Shown here: positions 11,663 to 20,186 of the stretch, one piece after another
How positions within the stretch are numbered: position 1 is the stretch's first letter
How the letters are laid out: each line of letters opens with the position of its first letter
Assembly (NCBI GenBank): GCA_963573305.1
Contig: OY754332.1
Coordinates: forward strand, 142,283,977-142,347,976
Direction of reading: 5' to 3'
DNA: 64,000 nt
Source: Pyrrhosoma nymphula
Taxonomy: Eukaryota > Arthropoda > Insecta > Odonata > Coenagrionidae
Notes under the pieces: generated by a model
Seen by the model: the letters and a program-made list of their open reading frames with translations, nothing else
Databases searched by the model: none
Told to the model about the DNA's origin: nothing
Made by a program: the position numbers and the translations under genes

Positions 11663-13379
11663 AGTGATCCTGATGACGTCGAAATCATTAGAAATATTAT
11701 TTTGAGCAATGATTGAGAAAGTGACGAAGCGTATGATTCATCGAATACAGATTCGGAGGATCATGTGGAAGTTAGTATTCTCGACTCAGATACTGACGGG
11801 AGTAGAGAAGAGAGTGAGGAGTTCCCCTTATTAGATGATTTTTACTTAGGTTAGCGATGTTTTTTCAAATATTTTACTTTTATAATTTACATTTATTTCA
11901 TCGTATTCTAGCGTATGGCCACATTTTTCATCTGATCTTCGCAGGTAAATATCGGTGTCGGAGCATTTTTGGACCATATTGTCGTTCCGACAATGTGGTC
12001 CAAAAATGCTCCGACTAAGTTTTCTAAAAGAAAACCCCACAATATTGTTACTTGTGTGCCTGGTGTTAGGGGAGCTGCAAAAGATTGCAAAACAGGAATA
12101 GAATGCTGGAAGTTATTACTTACGGACAATATGCTGGAACGTATTGTTGAAGAAACAAATAGGCATGTAGAGCTGGTTTGTGAATCATTCATTCGAGAAA
12201 GGGATGCTAACAACACAGATATTGTAGAAATTAAAGCATTCTTAGGCTTGCTGTACATGGCCGGATTTCTCAAGTCTAACATGCTAAATGTGCAATACTT
12301 GTGGCCTACCGATCCTATGGGGGTTGAATTTTTTAGGCTGGCGATGTCAAAAAATCGCATTGGTTGTCTTCTATTCGCTATGGTGATTTTTCACTAAACA
12401 TTTTCGCTATGGCAGATTCCAGAACTCATTAACTAGGTAGCATTGAAATATGTAGGAACGAAGTCAGTTGGGCCTCACTGTAAAAGTATAAAATCTCCTG
12501 CTGATGTAGTTCAACGACTATCGGAAGCAAATTATGGGAATGGAAGAAATATAGTAGCCGACTATTGGTTCACAAGTATTCCATTAATTCAAAGTCTAAA
12601 AAAATATAGTTTTCATACGTAGGAACTATGATAAAGAATAAAAGAAAGATTCCTCCTGAGATCATATCTGGAAAAGATCGACAAGTATCTAGTTCCATTT
12701 TTGGATTCAACAGTTGTGAAACGCTTCTATCTCACATCCCTAAAAAAAAACAAATGCGTAGTTTCAGTTTCCAGCATGCATTATGTCAGTTTGACAGACG
12801 AGACAAGTGGACAGGCTAAGAAACCAAAAAATCATTACGCATTACAATGCACACAAAGATGGCGTCGACCCGTTAGATGAGATTATTGAAACTTACAGCG
12901 TTGCGAGAAACACAAGGAGGTGGCCTATCGTCATCTTTTATAGTGTTCTCAACATAGCAGCAATAAAATCGCAGGTTGTGTGCCTGGGATATAGCCTCAA
13001 TGTGAGAAACAGAAGAGACTTTTTGAAGGAGCTAATACATTGTCCCGCGCTAGATGAACTGCAGAGGCGAGCAGTGAAGTCAAGAGGTATGCCAGCCTCG
13101 CTTCAAATGAGTAATTCGTTGATTCTTTCATGCCGAATTCACGTATGAATTTCGTAAGAGCAATTTTTATTTCTCTTATTGTAGGAGAGATTGAGCGATT
13201 TCCGTCCTCAGAGCGACACTGGAAAATTAGAACAACCCAGCAAAAGAAAGAGAAAGCACTGCCAACCTTGTAAAAATAGGAATTAGAAGAAGCTGCGGCT
13301 CTCAAAATACCACTGCAAGAATTACAAAACTAATCTTTACTTGAAACACGCAGAAATTGTTTGTCAAAATTGTGTATAA
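11663..13379 (+). pseudogene. piggyBac-family transposase, broken (DDE_Tnp_1_7 plus Cys-rich tail)
   Basis: An acidic N-terminal segment (11663-11854) rich in D, E and S has an in-frame TGA near 11716. The N-terminal transposase domain follows (11969-12397), including LLTDNMLERIVEETN and IKAFLGLLYMAGFLKSN. Around 12400 a block is missing that should hold the first catalytic Asp. The second Asp is in VADYWFTSIPL (codon at 12560). The third region reads HKDGVDPLDE (12852-12881), then RRWPIVIFYSVLNIAAI. The frame changes at about 12620 and again before 12807. The C-terminal Cys-rich domain begins with CQPC at 13260 and ends with CQNC before a stop at 13377-13379. Intact relatives run to roughly 550-600 residues; this copy cannot encode active enzyme. 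Family assignment is secure; subfamily is not. Confidence 0.9.
11957..12015. repeat. 28-bp inverted duplication inside the transposase
   Basis: The arms 11957-11984 and 11988-12015 pair with one mismatch around TTC. The right arm belongs to the transposase reading frame; the left arm replaces the expected upstream sequence. The hairpin is therefore a secondary inverted duplication and not a transposon terminus. Confidence 0.85.
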
Positions 13380-13735
13380 TTTAAAAAAGGCATATTTGGC
13401 CTTGTTTAGTATCAGTATTATAAACTACCTACAAACAATAAAAAATCTGTACAAAGAATAGTTTTACGAGTGGATGATAGGTGCTGATTTCAAAACAACC
13501 TTGACGTGTCGTGTGAAATGCGTGCTTTTTTCAGAAAATGATCTTGTGACAATTAATTTTTCCGAGTATTTAGCGCAGAAAAATTAAGCTTAAGCATATA
13601 GAATGCAAATCAGGCGGCAAACTCAACATAAATTGAAAAAAAATTCAATTTAATGGACAAAAAATGCGTCCATATCTGACAGATATATTGCGGGCACTTC
13701 CGTTACACATCCTATTGCGGGCACTTCCGGGTTAA
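13380..13735 (+). mobile_element. piggyBac right end with subterminal repeats and TTAA
   Basis: Two direct copies of ATTGCGGGCACTTCCG lie at about 13687-13702 and 13715-13730. The second ends CCGGG directly against TTAA (13732-13735), the piggyBac target site. Immediately beyond the TTAA, LINE-type coding sequence begins, as expected if the element inserted into a LINE. Confidence 0.6.
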
Positions 13736-14079
13736 CAATACCGCTAAAGGTATGGAAAAACTGTGACGAAGTCTGAATATTAATGCTAAGAAAACCACGA
13801 TCATGGTTCGAGGAAGAAACCAAGAAGAAAGAATTACCGACTAACTTGGGTAGCAATAGCTTACCCATATTATAGTGGACGAATATTGTTATCTGGGAAG
13901 TAAAATCAATAGCAATGGGGAAGGCAAGAAAGATACTGTGAGCAGAATAGCTCAAACTGTCCAGCCAAAGAAGGTACTCCACCACACAGGAATCTGCCGA
14001 CAGCTATTAGAATAAGCCTAGAAGTGAATAAGAACTTTGCAAAGCATGTATATGGATTAAGCTCTAATATTGCAGAGGA
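13736..14079 (+). pseudogene. LINE reverse transcriptase thumb fragment
   Basis: Translation gives SLNINAKKTTIMVRGRNQ, then VDEYCYLGSKINSNGEG, then DTVSRIAQ, then a segment like ISLEVNKNF. This is the widely conserved order downstream of the RT catalytic core in a common animal LINE group (the YLGS-K-I motif). Frame changes and stops break it, for example near 13840. It begins at the TTAA of the piggyBac end and finishes near an ATAATAACAATAATAA stretch, a possible LINE tail. I did not find the upstream half of the RT beyond the left side of piggyBac. Confidence 0.7.
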
Positions 14080-15259
14080 TTTTATAATAATAACAATAAT
14101 AAGGGTACAAAAGCCGGACCACTAGCCTCCCCGTGGCGTGGGACAAACCACCCCACACGCATCAATACTGGGTCAAAAAAAATTACCAGAAAAGCCACCC
14201 ACAACCGGCCCCTCTCGGACGGGGGCCCTAGTAGCATTGGGTGTGGCAACGAAAAGGAAGGGAAGGAAAAAGGAAGCTCGTATGCAGTGGACGGAAGCCC
14301 TAAGAGGCGACCACCTCGTATGCCATGCTGCGAGCGAGCCCGATCGCAGGGGGTATATGGCAAGGATGCACTCTTTGTGATGTGAGATGCATCCGGAACA
14401 CGACCATCTATCGCAGCAGAATCTGCGCGATTATGCCAACCACCTTCGAAAAAAGGAAACTCCCCACCAACCGCCAGTTCATAGGGATACCTGTACACCA
14501 CCGGCCAGACAACTCTCCCCGACACAGACAGCCTCCCCAACGCCTGAGGCGAGAACGACATTTGTGTCAGTTTCCCGACCAAATGGGGAGGAAGCTGGTC
14601 AGGCCGTCTCTGAACTACAAACGCGGTTGTTAAGCACCATTAACTATGATGAATGACAACCTAGACAGAGAGACATCAACCAAAAGATCACTCTTTGGAG
14701 TAATTACCTGCCCCAGTAGAATGGTCTTATAGACGAAATCCTGACAGAAACCTAGGACCATTAGACGGTAAATTGCGTGGTCTACGCTGCTGCCAAAATT
14801 ATGGCTCACTCCCAAAAGAACACCTCTTGGGAGCCCAAATCAGGAAAGAGGCTGGAACAGTTGGGAGCCAAGAGCACGAAGGCGAGACGACAGGCGTAGA
14901 GAATCCAGTTTGTGATGGAATATATCGTATCTGGGCGAACTTTCACTCCCAAAGTTCGGCGCATAGAGCGCAGTCCCAGATACAACCATCACACACTGAA
15001 TAAAAGCGTGCTGATTACCATAAAGCAGCACGCGGTTGATAGAGTACGAGCACTCACCACTGCACGGAAAAATCTCCTCAAGAGGAGTAGGGACGTGAGG
15101 GAAAATGTCACCTTTCTCCTTTTCCCGTCCCGTATCTTTCGACCACCTCCGCCTGTCGTTGAATCTCCGTTACCCGTTAAAGATGTTAAACGTTATGTGT
15201 ACAGCATGCCGAGTGATGAAGGGCAGGGACCCCCAGCTCAATCTCGTGAGAGAGCAAGA

Positions 15260-16190
15260 GAGTGCGGGAGCAGGGGCGTTTCTCTTCCAGGCGGCAAAGA
15301 GGGCAGCGGACGAAACCGGTCTCGACTTCGACTCTTCATCCGACCGAAGCGACAATGACGCGACCATCTCGTCATTGAAGGCAGACGTCCTCAAGCTCGA
15401 AATAAAAAAAGTCGAGCAGAAGGCCTTGCTCAAGGTGCATACCAATAAGCCCATGCATGGATGTTTCTGTCGAAACATCGAAAAGCATGGGTTATCGAAC
15501 GAGATGACGTTTGCCTTCCTACGCTCCGCCGGTTTGAAGTCAGAGACCGAGGGTTTTGTCCTCGTGTGCCAGGATGGTGTCACGAACACACTCGTGTACC
15601 GCCGCATCATATTCAAGGTGGAGGTCGCGGACACGACATGCAGGGCTTGCCGAGCCCAGCCGGAGACTTTGGTGCACCCCACTCCGGCTGTAGTTATTAC
15701 GCCAAGTCAGCGTATTTAGCTCGTCACAACGCGGCTCTGCGGGTTTTATACTTTAAACTTCGACAACATTATGGCATCGATGAAACACCTGTGCTGCCCA
15801 ATGCCCCTGGAGATATAGACTCCGTCGTGGAGAACGATAAATGCACGATCTGGTGGAATTCCTCTTCCACCATCAGGCAGTTGGAAGCGACCAAGCCTGA
15901 TATCGTACTCCTCGACCACCTCACACGCTCCATGTCCATGATCGAGTTTTCGGCTCCGGCTGAAACTAACATGGATGCGAAGGAGGTGGAAAAACGGACG
16001 AAATATCAATACCTGCTTTTCGAACTTCGACGGATAAACCCCGGACACTCTGTGAAACTAGTGGTTCTCATCATAGGTGTGCTCGGTGGAGTTAAGGGCT
16101 CGCTGTTAAACAACATCAAATGCATTCTGTCCTACGTGGCACAGGCGGAATCAATAGTTCCACGCATGCAGAAGGCCTATGTAGTAGACG
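15260..16190 (+). pseudogene. LINE C-terminal CCHC and restriction-like endonuclease domains, frameshifted
   Basis: The first frame carries LSNEMTFAFLRSAGLKSETE and VCQDGVTNTLVYRR, then a zinc-binding C-x2-C (codons 15639 and 15648) with His at 15675. A frameshift between 15677 and 15685 moves the final SGC Cys (15689) to the next frame, followed by YYAKSAYLARHNAALRVLY. Further on, KPDIVLLD has its Asp at 15899 and IEFSAPAE its Glu at 15944, that is PD-x14-E. This resembles the KPD-x12-14-D endonuclease motif of R2-type LINEs. A Lys/Tyr-rich segment (EKRTKYQYLLFELRR) and VVLIIGVLGGVK follow. A target-cutting nuclease role is known for the group; this copy is dead. Confidence 0.8.
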
Positions 16191-16192
16191 GA

Positions 16193-16259
16193 ATGCGTAC
16201 GTAGTAGACGGAGTAACCCCAGGATTATCCTGGGGTTACTCCGTCTACTACGTACGCAT
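16193..16259. repeat. Perfect 32-bp palindrome, 3-bp spacer
   Basis: The arms 16193-16224 and 16228-16259 are exact reverse complements around TTA. The left arm also partly repeats the preceding GTAGTAGACGGA. It sits at the junction between the LINE coding remnant and its 3' UTR. Confidence 0.9.
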
Positions 16260-16412
16260 GACCCCAGCCACCCTTCCGATGGGTGTCAGACGTGGCTGCG
16301 ATCACTGTCCAACCCCTCTCGAGTCTTCGACCATTATGACGGTAATGAAACCTGATGCTCACCGGGGACTCGGAGGGGTGTTACAGCTGTAACAATTAAA
16401 AAATAATAATTA

Positions 16413-16712
16413 TCTTTCACCCACAACTGGCCCTTCTCGGATGGGGGACCTGGTGGATTTGGCTGTGGCAATACAAATACCACCGTTACAGTAGCTCGGA
16501 TTCAGTGGACAGAAGCTCTAAAGGGTACTACCTCGCATGCCTTGCTGCCAGCAAGCCCGATCGTAGGGGGTATATGCAGCGTAGTCACTCATCCGTTGGG
16601 CGTCGTACTTGGCTGCGATTACTGCCCAACCCCTCTCGAGTCGCCGGCCATTATGACGGCAATGAAACCTGATGCTTGCCTGGGACTGGAGGGGTGTTAC
16701 AACTGTAACAAA
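16413..16712 (+). mobile_element. Short derivative of the upstream LINE (5' piece joined to 3' UTR)
   Basis: 16418-16575 matches 14199-14360 (CACCCACAACYGGCCC, then CAGTGGACRGAAGC, then AGGGGGTATATG). 16590-16705 matches 16275-16392 (GGCTGCGATYACTG, CCAACCCCTCTCGAGTC, GAAACCTGATGC, GGAGGGGTGTTAC). Roughly 1.9 kb of the longer copy is missing between these blocks. This is what a nonautonomous, internally deleted LINE derivative looks like. Confidence 0.7.
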
Positions 16713-16820
16713 TATATAATATCTATATTGGCATTAACCAAAGCCAATTACTGCCAATTTATTATATAAGACAAACACAAACAACCGTGCAACAAAAAAA
16801 CCTGGTAGGTGTAAAGTTTC

Positions 16821-16896
16821 TACTTAGGTGGGATTCGAACCCACGACCTTTGGTTCAGCAAGCGAGGACTTTACCCCGCCGCCACCTGTGCCGGCA
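16821..16896 (-). mobile_element. tRNA-derived SINE, family B
   Basis: The reverse complement gives an A-box-like TGGCGGCGGGGTAAAGTCC and a B box GGTTCGAATCC (16831-16841). The same head occurs at 39211-39290. Acceptor-stem ends do not pair, so it is not a tRNA gene. Confidence 0.75.
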
Positions 16897-16924
16897 TGCA
16901 ATCACTGTAGCAAATAAAAAGAGA

Positions 16925-17280
16925 TTGGAAGCAATAGATATGTGATGTTATCAAAGAGTGATGAAAATGAAATGGAAGGAGAGAATCACCAATGAAGTAA
17001 TATGAATAGTTGAAGAGGAAATAATTATACTGAAAACTCTGCTAAGAGGAAGAGAAAAACTTCTTGGACACGTTTTGCGACATAAAAGTCTTGCAATAAT
17101 TAAATGATAAATTAAAAGGAGGAAATACCAAGAACGGAATACATGAGGAAAGTTACGTCGGGTATCTAATAAGTGAAGACCTATTTCGAAATGAAGCGAT
17201 TAGCTGATTGGACAGGAGTTGAGTTGAGAGCAGCAGCAAACAATTCTTCGTATTGATGATTGTTGATGAGGATGTTTAAA
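16925..17280 (+). pseudogene. LINE ORF2 C-terminal tail, second copy
   Basis: Interrupted frames give RITNEE-, an RR-rich segment, a LGHVLRHKS-type motif, then a basic segment and SEDLFRNEA. The order is that of the post-RT tail seen at 4090-4345. Multiple stops and frame changes are present and no RT core accompanies it. The fragment fades into AT-rich sequence near 17280. Confidence 0.6.
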
Positions 17281-17284
17281 AAAT

Positions 17285-18320
17285 ATGTCTGCCATATGCG
17301 AACACTAGATAAATAAGCGAGCATTCCCTGTAATTTAAATTTAAAAAAGTTAATTTATTGATAACATGCAAAAGAACATAAGACAGAATTCAGAATTGAT
17401 TACTATCATACTACATAGATCCCAAGTAAGAGGTATTTCAACAAAAACTTAAATACGTTTTCCTCTGCATCAACTTTTCTACTCAACGACCAATCATCAC
17501 GACTGACCTTATATGGTGCCATATATTTAACACCTTCAATAGAAATCTATTCTTAAAACATGCCTGGAAACCGTTTGTCTAAATATTTGTTCAAAATTAT
17601 GGCAAAAAAACTTCCATTTATTAAAGAGAAACTATATGAAATAATAAGTTTTTCCACTAGTATAAATAAGTTTATTTATGTGCATACGATGTTTTCCCAA
17701 AAACTGGAAGCAATTTAAATTCAACAATGCTCCCTAAGCATTGAAAAAATTAAAAATGGAAAAGAAAAAATGTCTTAATCAGTCACGGGTCGCGGTCGGA
17801 ATTAATGTTCTAAATTACAAACGTAGGCCGAGCGAGTAAGAAGGGACACTCAGCGGTAATTTAACAGCTCATTTAGAACGCTGGATTCAAGTACACCGAT
17901 TCGATTTAATTCATCAGTTTATGGATTCCGACAATCTCCACGCCGCATTGAGCTCAAATTACGCAAGTTTGTTCGAGAAAAAAATGATTTTGGAGACATG
18001 ATACAGGGAAAGTCGACGAGAGGGGAATATGAATTCTAGTTTACATATTATCTCAGAATAAAAACCAAAGTCACCGCATTCTATATTGGTAAAGCTCGCG
18101 TCATTATATATTGCTTAACACACAAATTTCTCTCAGTTAAATCACTCTCTCTTAATCTCAGTTGAAATTAATTTATTTATAAGACTACGTTTTCTTGCGG
18201 TTTACGTTAACCACACATTGAACCGGTCCTTGGTGGGATAAACTTTAAGACACCTTTATTTTCATTTTTTTATTGAATGCCAAAGTAGCAGAATTCTACA
18301 ACTTGATCAATGGTTTAGAT
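17285..18320. other. Unannotated AT-rich stretch
   Basis: No coding or repeat signal recognised. It could hide a decayed upstream part of the PLE whose RT begins near 18326. Confidence 0.5.
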
Positions 18321-18325
18321 TCATA

Positions 18326-18684
18326 ATAAACATTTACTGGTTTAGATACGTGGACGATATTCTATGCTGTTAGATAGGTACCCACCGGCAAGCTACCAAG
18401 TGTTTAACTTTTGTAAACTTGTTACATCCACGTATTACTTTTACCATGGAGTAAGAGTTAAATGGAAATTTGAACGTGGTAGAGCTCAGTCTCTCTACTT
18501 ACCCAAAAGATACCTTTGCGATATACCTAAAGCCCACTTATACAGATCATGTCATGCCCTCGGACTTCTGCCACCCAAAAATCCACAGAATGAAGGCGTT
18601 AAACCATTGACTCCAAATATTCCGCTTTATAAAGAGAACTTTGACAAATAATTAAGCAATATTAGAAATAGTGACGATTAACAG
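18326..18684 (+). pseudogene. Penelope-like element reverse transcriptase, left half of split PLE
   Basis: One frame reads YWFRYVDDILCC with the catalytic YVDD at 18347-18358, then a TAG stop (18371-18373), then FVNLLHPRITFTME. After another stop the same frame gives KPTYTDHVMPSDFCHP (18530 onward). RYVDD, LHP and KPTYTD in this order are the signature of PLE reverse transcriptases. The sequence is cut at 18684 by the gypsy element and the PLE continues at 26334. Upstream RT motifs are missing or too decayed to see. Confidence 0.8.
18681..18684. repeat. Gypsy target site duplication, left copy (ACAG)
   Basis: ACAG directly precedes the TGTG start of the 5' LTR and recurs at 26330-26333 after the 3' LTR. 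A 4-bp duplication is usual for Ty3/gypsy integration. Confidence 0.85.
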
Positions 18685-18946
18685 TGTGCCGAATCGGGGT
18701 TGACCGATTCGACACATTCGAAGAACGCGCCGGAGCTGAAGGCCAGGTTCGGCGCGTTAACTAGAGGAGGCGCGGACAGCAGTTCGTCGTCCAGAGACGG
18801 AAGCGTGCCCACCAAGGCGAAAGGGAGCAGTAAGGGACGAGGCTCGAAAGGAGAAGGATCTCCTTTGTTTTGTACATTTGTGAAATTATAAGTCTGTTTT
18901 CTGAAAGAAACCTTGGTGCTCCTTAATTTCCGGTCCTCACGTCACA
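18685..18946 (+). repeat. 5' LTR (262 bp)
   Basis: Starts TGTGCC and ends GTCACA. It matches the 3' LTR at 260 of 262 positions; the differences are T18831/A26214 and C18921/T26304. A short ORF inside it is repeated in the other LTR and is not a gene. Confidence 0.95.
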
Positions 18947-18949
18947 AAC

Positions 18950-18961
18950 TGGTAGCAGAGC
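18950..18961 (+). promoter_or_regulatory. Primer-binding site, initiator Met tRNA type
   Basis: TGGTAGCAGAGC lies 3 nt after the 5' LTR. It is complementary to the 3' end of animal initiator Met tRNA (CTCTGCTACCA) over at least 11 nt. Confidence 0.8.
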
Positions 18962-19170
18962 GTGGTTCGGCAGACTGTTCGCCCAGGTCATCATCGTTTG
19001 TGGTGAGTTGAGTAGTTCCTCTTGAGTTTAGGTTTAGTTTAGCTGTTGTGTCTGGTCCTTCGTTCACCTACCCATGGTCCAACCTTATATCCCTTAATAT
19101 AGCCCTGGTGGACCTCAGTGGCGTGAAGAGCACCCTTCCTCTCTTCCTTTGTTGATAGTTTAGGAAAAGT

Positions 19171-20146
19171 TTGGTGGTAATGATTCGGAACTTACCGGCC
19201 GGTACGGCCTGGGTGAACGAATTGTCGAAAGAGGAAGCCGTTAAATGGGCATGCGTTCTAGGCCTTGAGGGCGAGGGTACCTTAGAGGCATTAAGAAAGA
19301 AACTCAGGAATCACGCGAGAAAGATGCACGAAGAGGCGGGGTCACTCGCAAATCTGGGATCGGACATAGAGAGACAGAGAGAGGAGTGGGAGTCCAAGAT
19401 GCGGAGAAGAGAAATGATGGGGAAAGAGATTGCCAGGTGGGGATTAAAATTTGATGGAGAAACAGGCAATTTGAATGGTTTATTGAAAAGGCAGAGTTTT
19501 TCAGAGAGACAAGGGGGTTAGAGAAAACTGAATTGTGGGAACTGGTGCCCGAAATGCTGAGAAATGCAGCTTTAAAGTGGTTTTTGGCTAATAGAACAGA
19601 GTTTTCGTGTTGGGATGAATTTGTGAGAGAGATTCGACAATGTTTCCTCCCAGCCGGTTACGCGACGCGGTTAAAGAAAGAAATTCTCGAGAGAACACAA
19701 GGAGAGGGCGAGCAAATGGCCGATTATATTACGGTATTGCGAACCATGAACAGGCGGCTCGAAAAGCCGTATGGTGATGTAGACTTATATATACGTTGGT
19801 TTGCGATAACTTGCACCCATTTTACCTTACAAAATTACCCGACGAAACTATTTCCAACCTCTCAGAATTGTTGCGTCTTGGGCGATTAGTGGAGGCCAAG
19901 GTTGAAAACTGCAAAAATTACCGACCGCCCCCGGGTCCGGCGGAAATGGCAGATCCGGAATTTGGGTACAGGGGATGGTGCGAAAATGAGGAAAGTAATG
20001 CACGAATTCGCGGCCGCTGCAGTCAATCCAGAGGGTTTAATGGATCACGTTGCTTCAACTGCCATGAGCAAGGTCACTGGAGTAGAGACTGCCGTAGACC
20101 CCGGAATTATTTAAACTCATGGAGGGCGGGGAACCCGGGAGTGTAG
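19171..20146 (+). pseudogene. gag: Gypsy gag, broken by two frameshifts
   Basis: The first segment (19171-19521) opens at ATG and encodes a charged, helical N-terminal region. A frameshift near 19470 moves the capsid-like part to another frame (ELVPEMLRNAALKWF, then FVREIRQCFLPAGY), typical of retrotransposon gag. A second shift lies near 19783-19796. The last frame contains one CCHC zinc knuckle, C-x2-C-x4-H-x4-C, at 20051-20092, which binds RNA in this family. That frame ends at TAG 20144-20146, but the pol frame stays open across this point until the LINE insert, so gag and pol overlap. Confidence 0.9.
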
Positions 20147-20186
20147 CCCAATTTTCGCCCAACGTAACTCCCAAACGTAGGAAACA

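Larger units (their letters stand above)
14100..16410 (+). mobile_element. R2-superfamily-like LINE, internally deleted
   Basis: The left part contains GC-rich sequence that recurs at 16418-16575 and an interrupted N-terminal-type ORF (14387-14656). The right part encodes the C-terminal CCHC and restriction-like endonuclease segment. The 3' UTR (about 16261-16392) recurs at 16590-16705. The RT catalytic core expected between them (Y/F-A-D-D) is absent in about 0.6 kb, so the copy has an internal deletion. It ends with TGTAACAATTAAAAAATAATAAT, a plausible A-rich tail. A 5' boundary near 14100 is inferred from the end of the preceding LINE fragment. Confidence 0.65.

Noticed and set aside
11669..11685. 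CTGATGACGTCGAAATC as a hammerhead core
   Set aside because: It lies in the piggyBac acidic coding segment and leaves no room for stem II.
16821..16896. Functional tRNA gene on the minus strand
   Set aside because: The A and B boxes are good, but the acceptor stem does not pair and the same head recurs at 39211-39290, so it is a SINE.
18700..18891. 63-codon ORF as a gene
   Set aside because: It lies within the 5' LTR and recurs in the 3' LTR.
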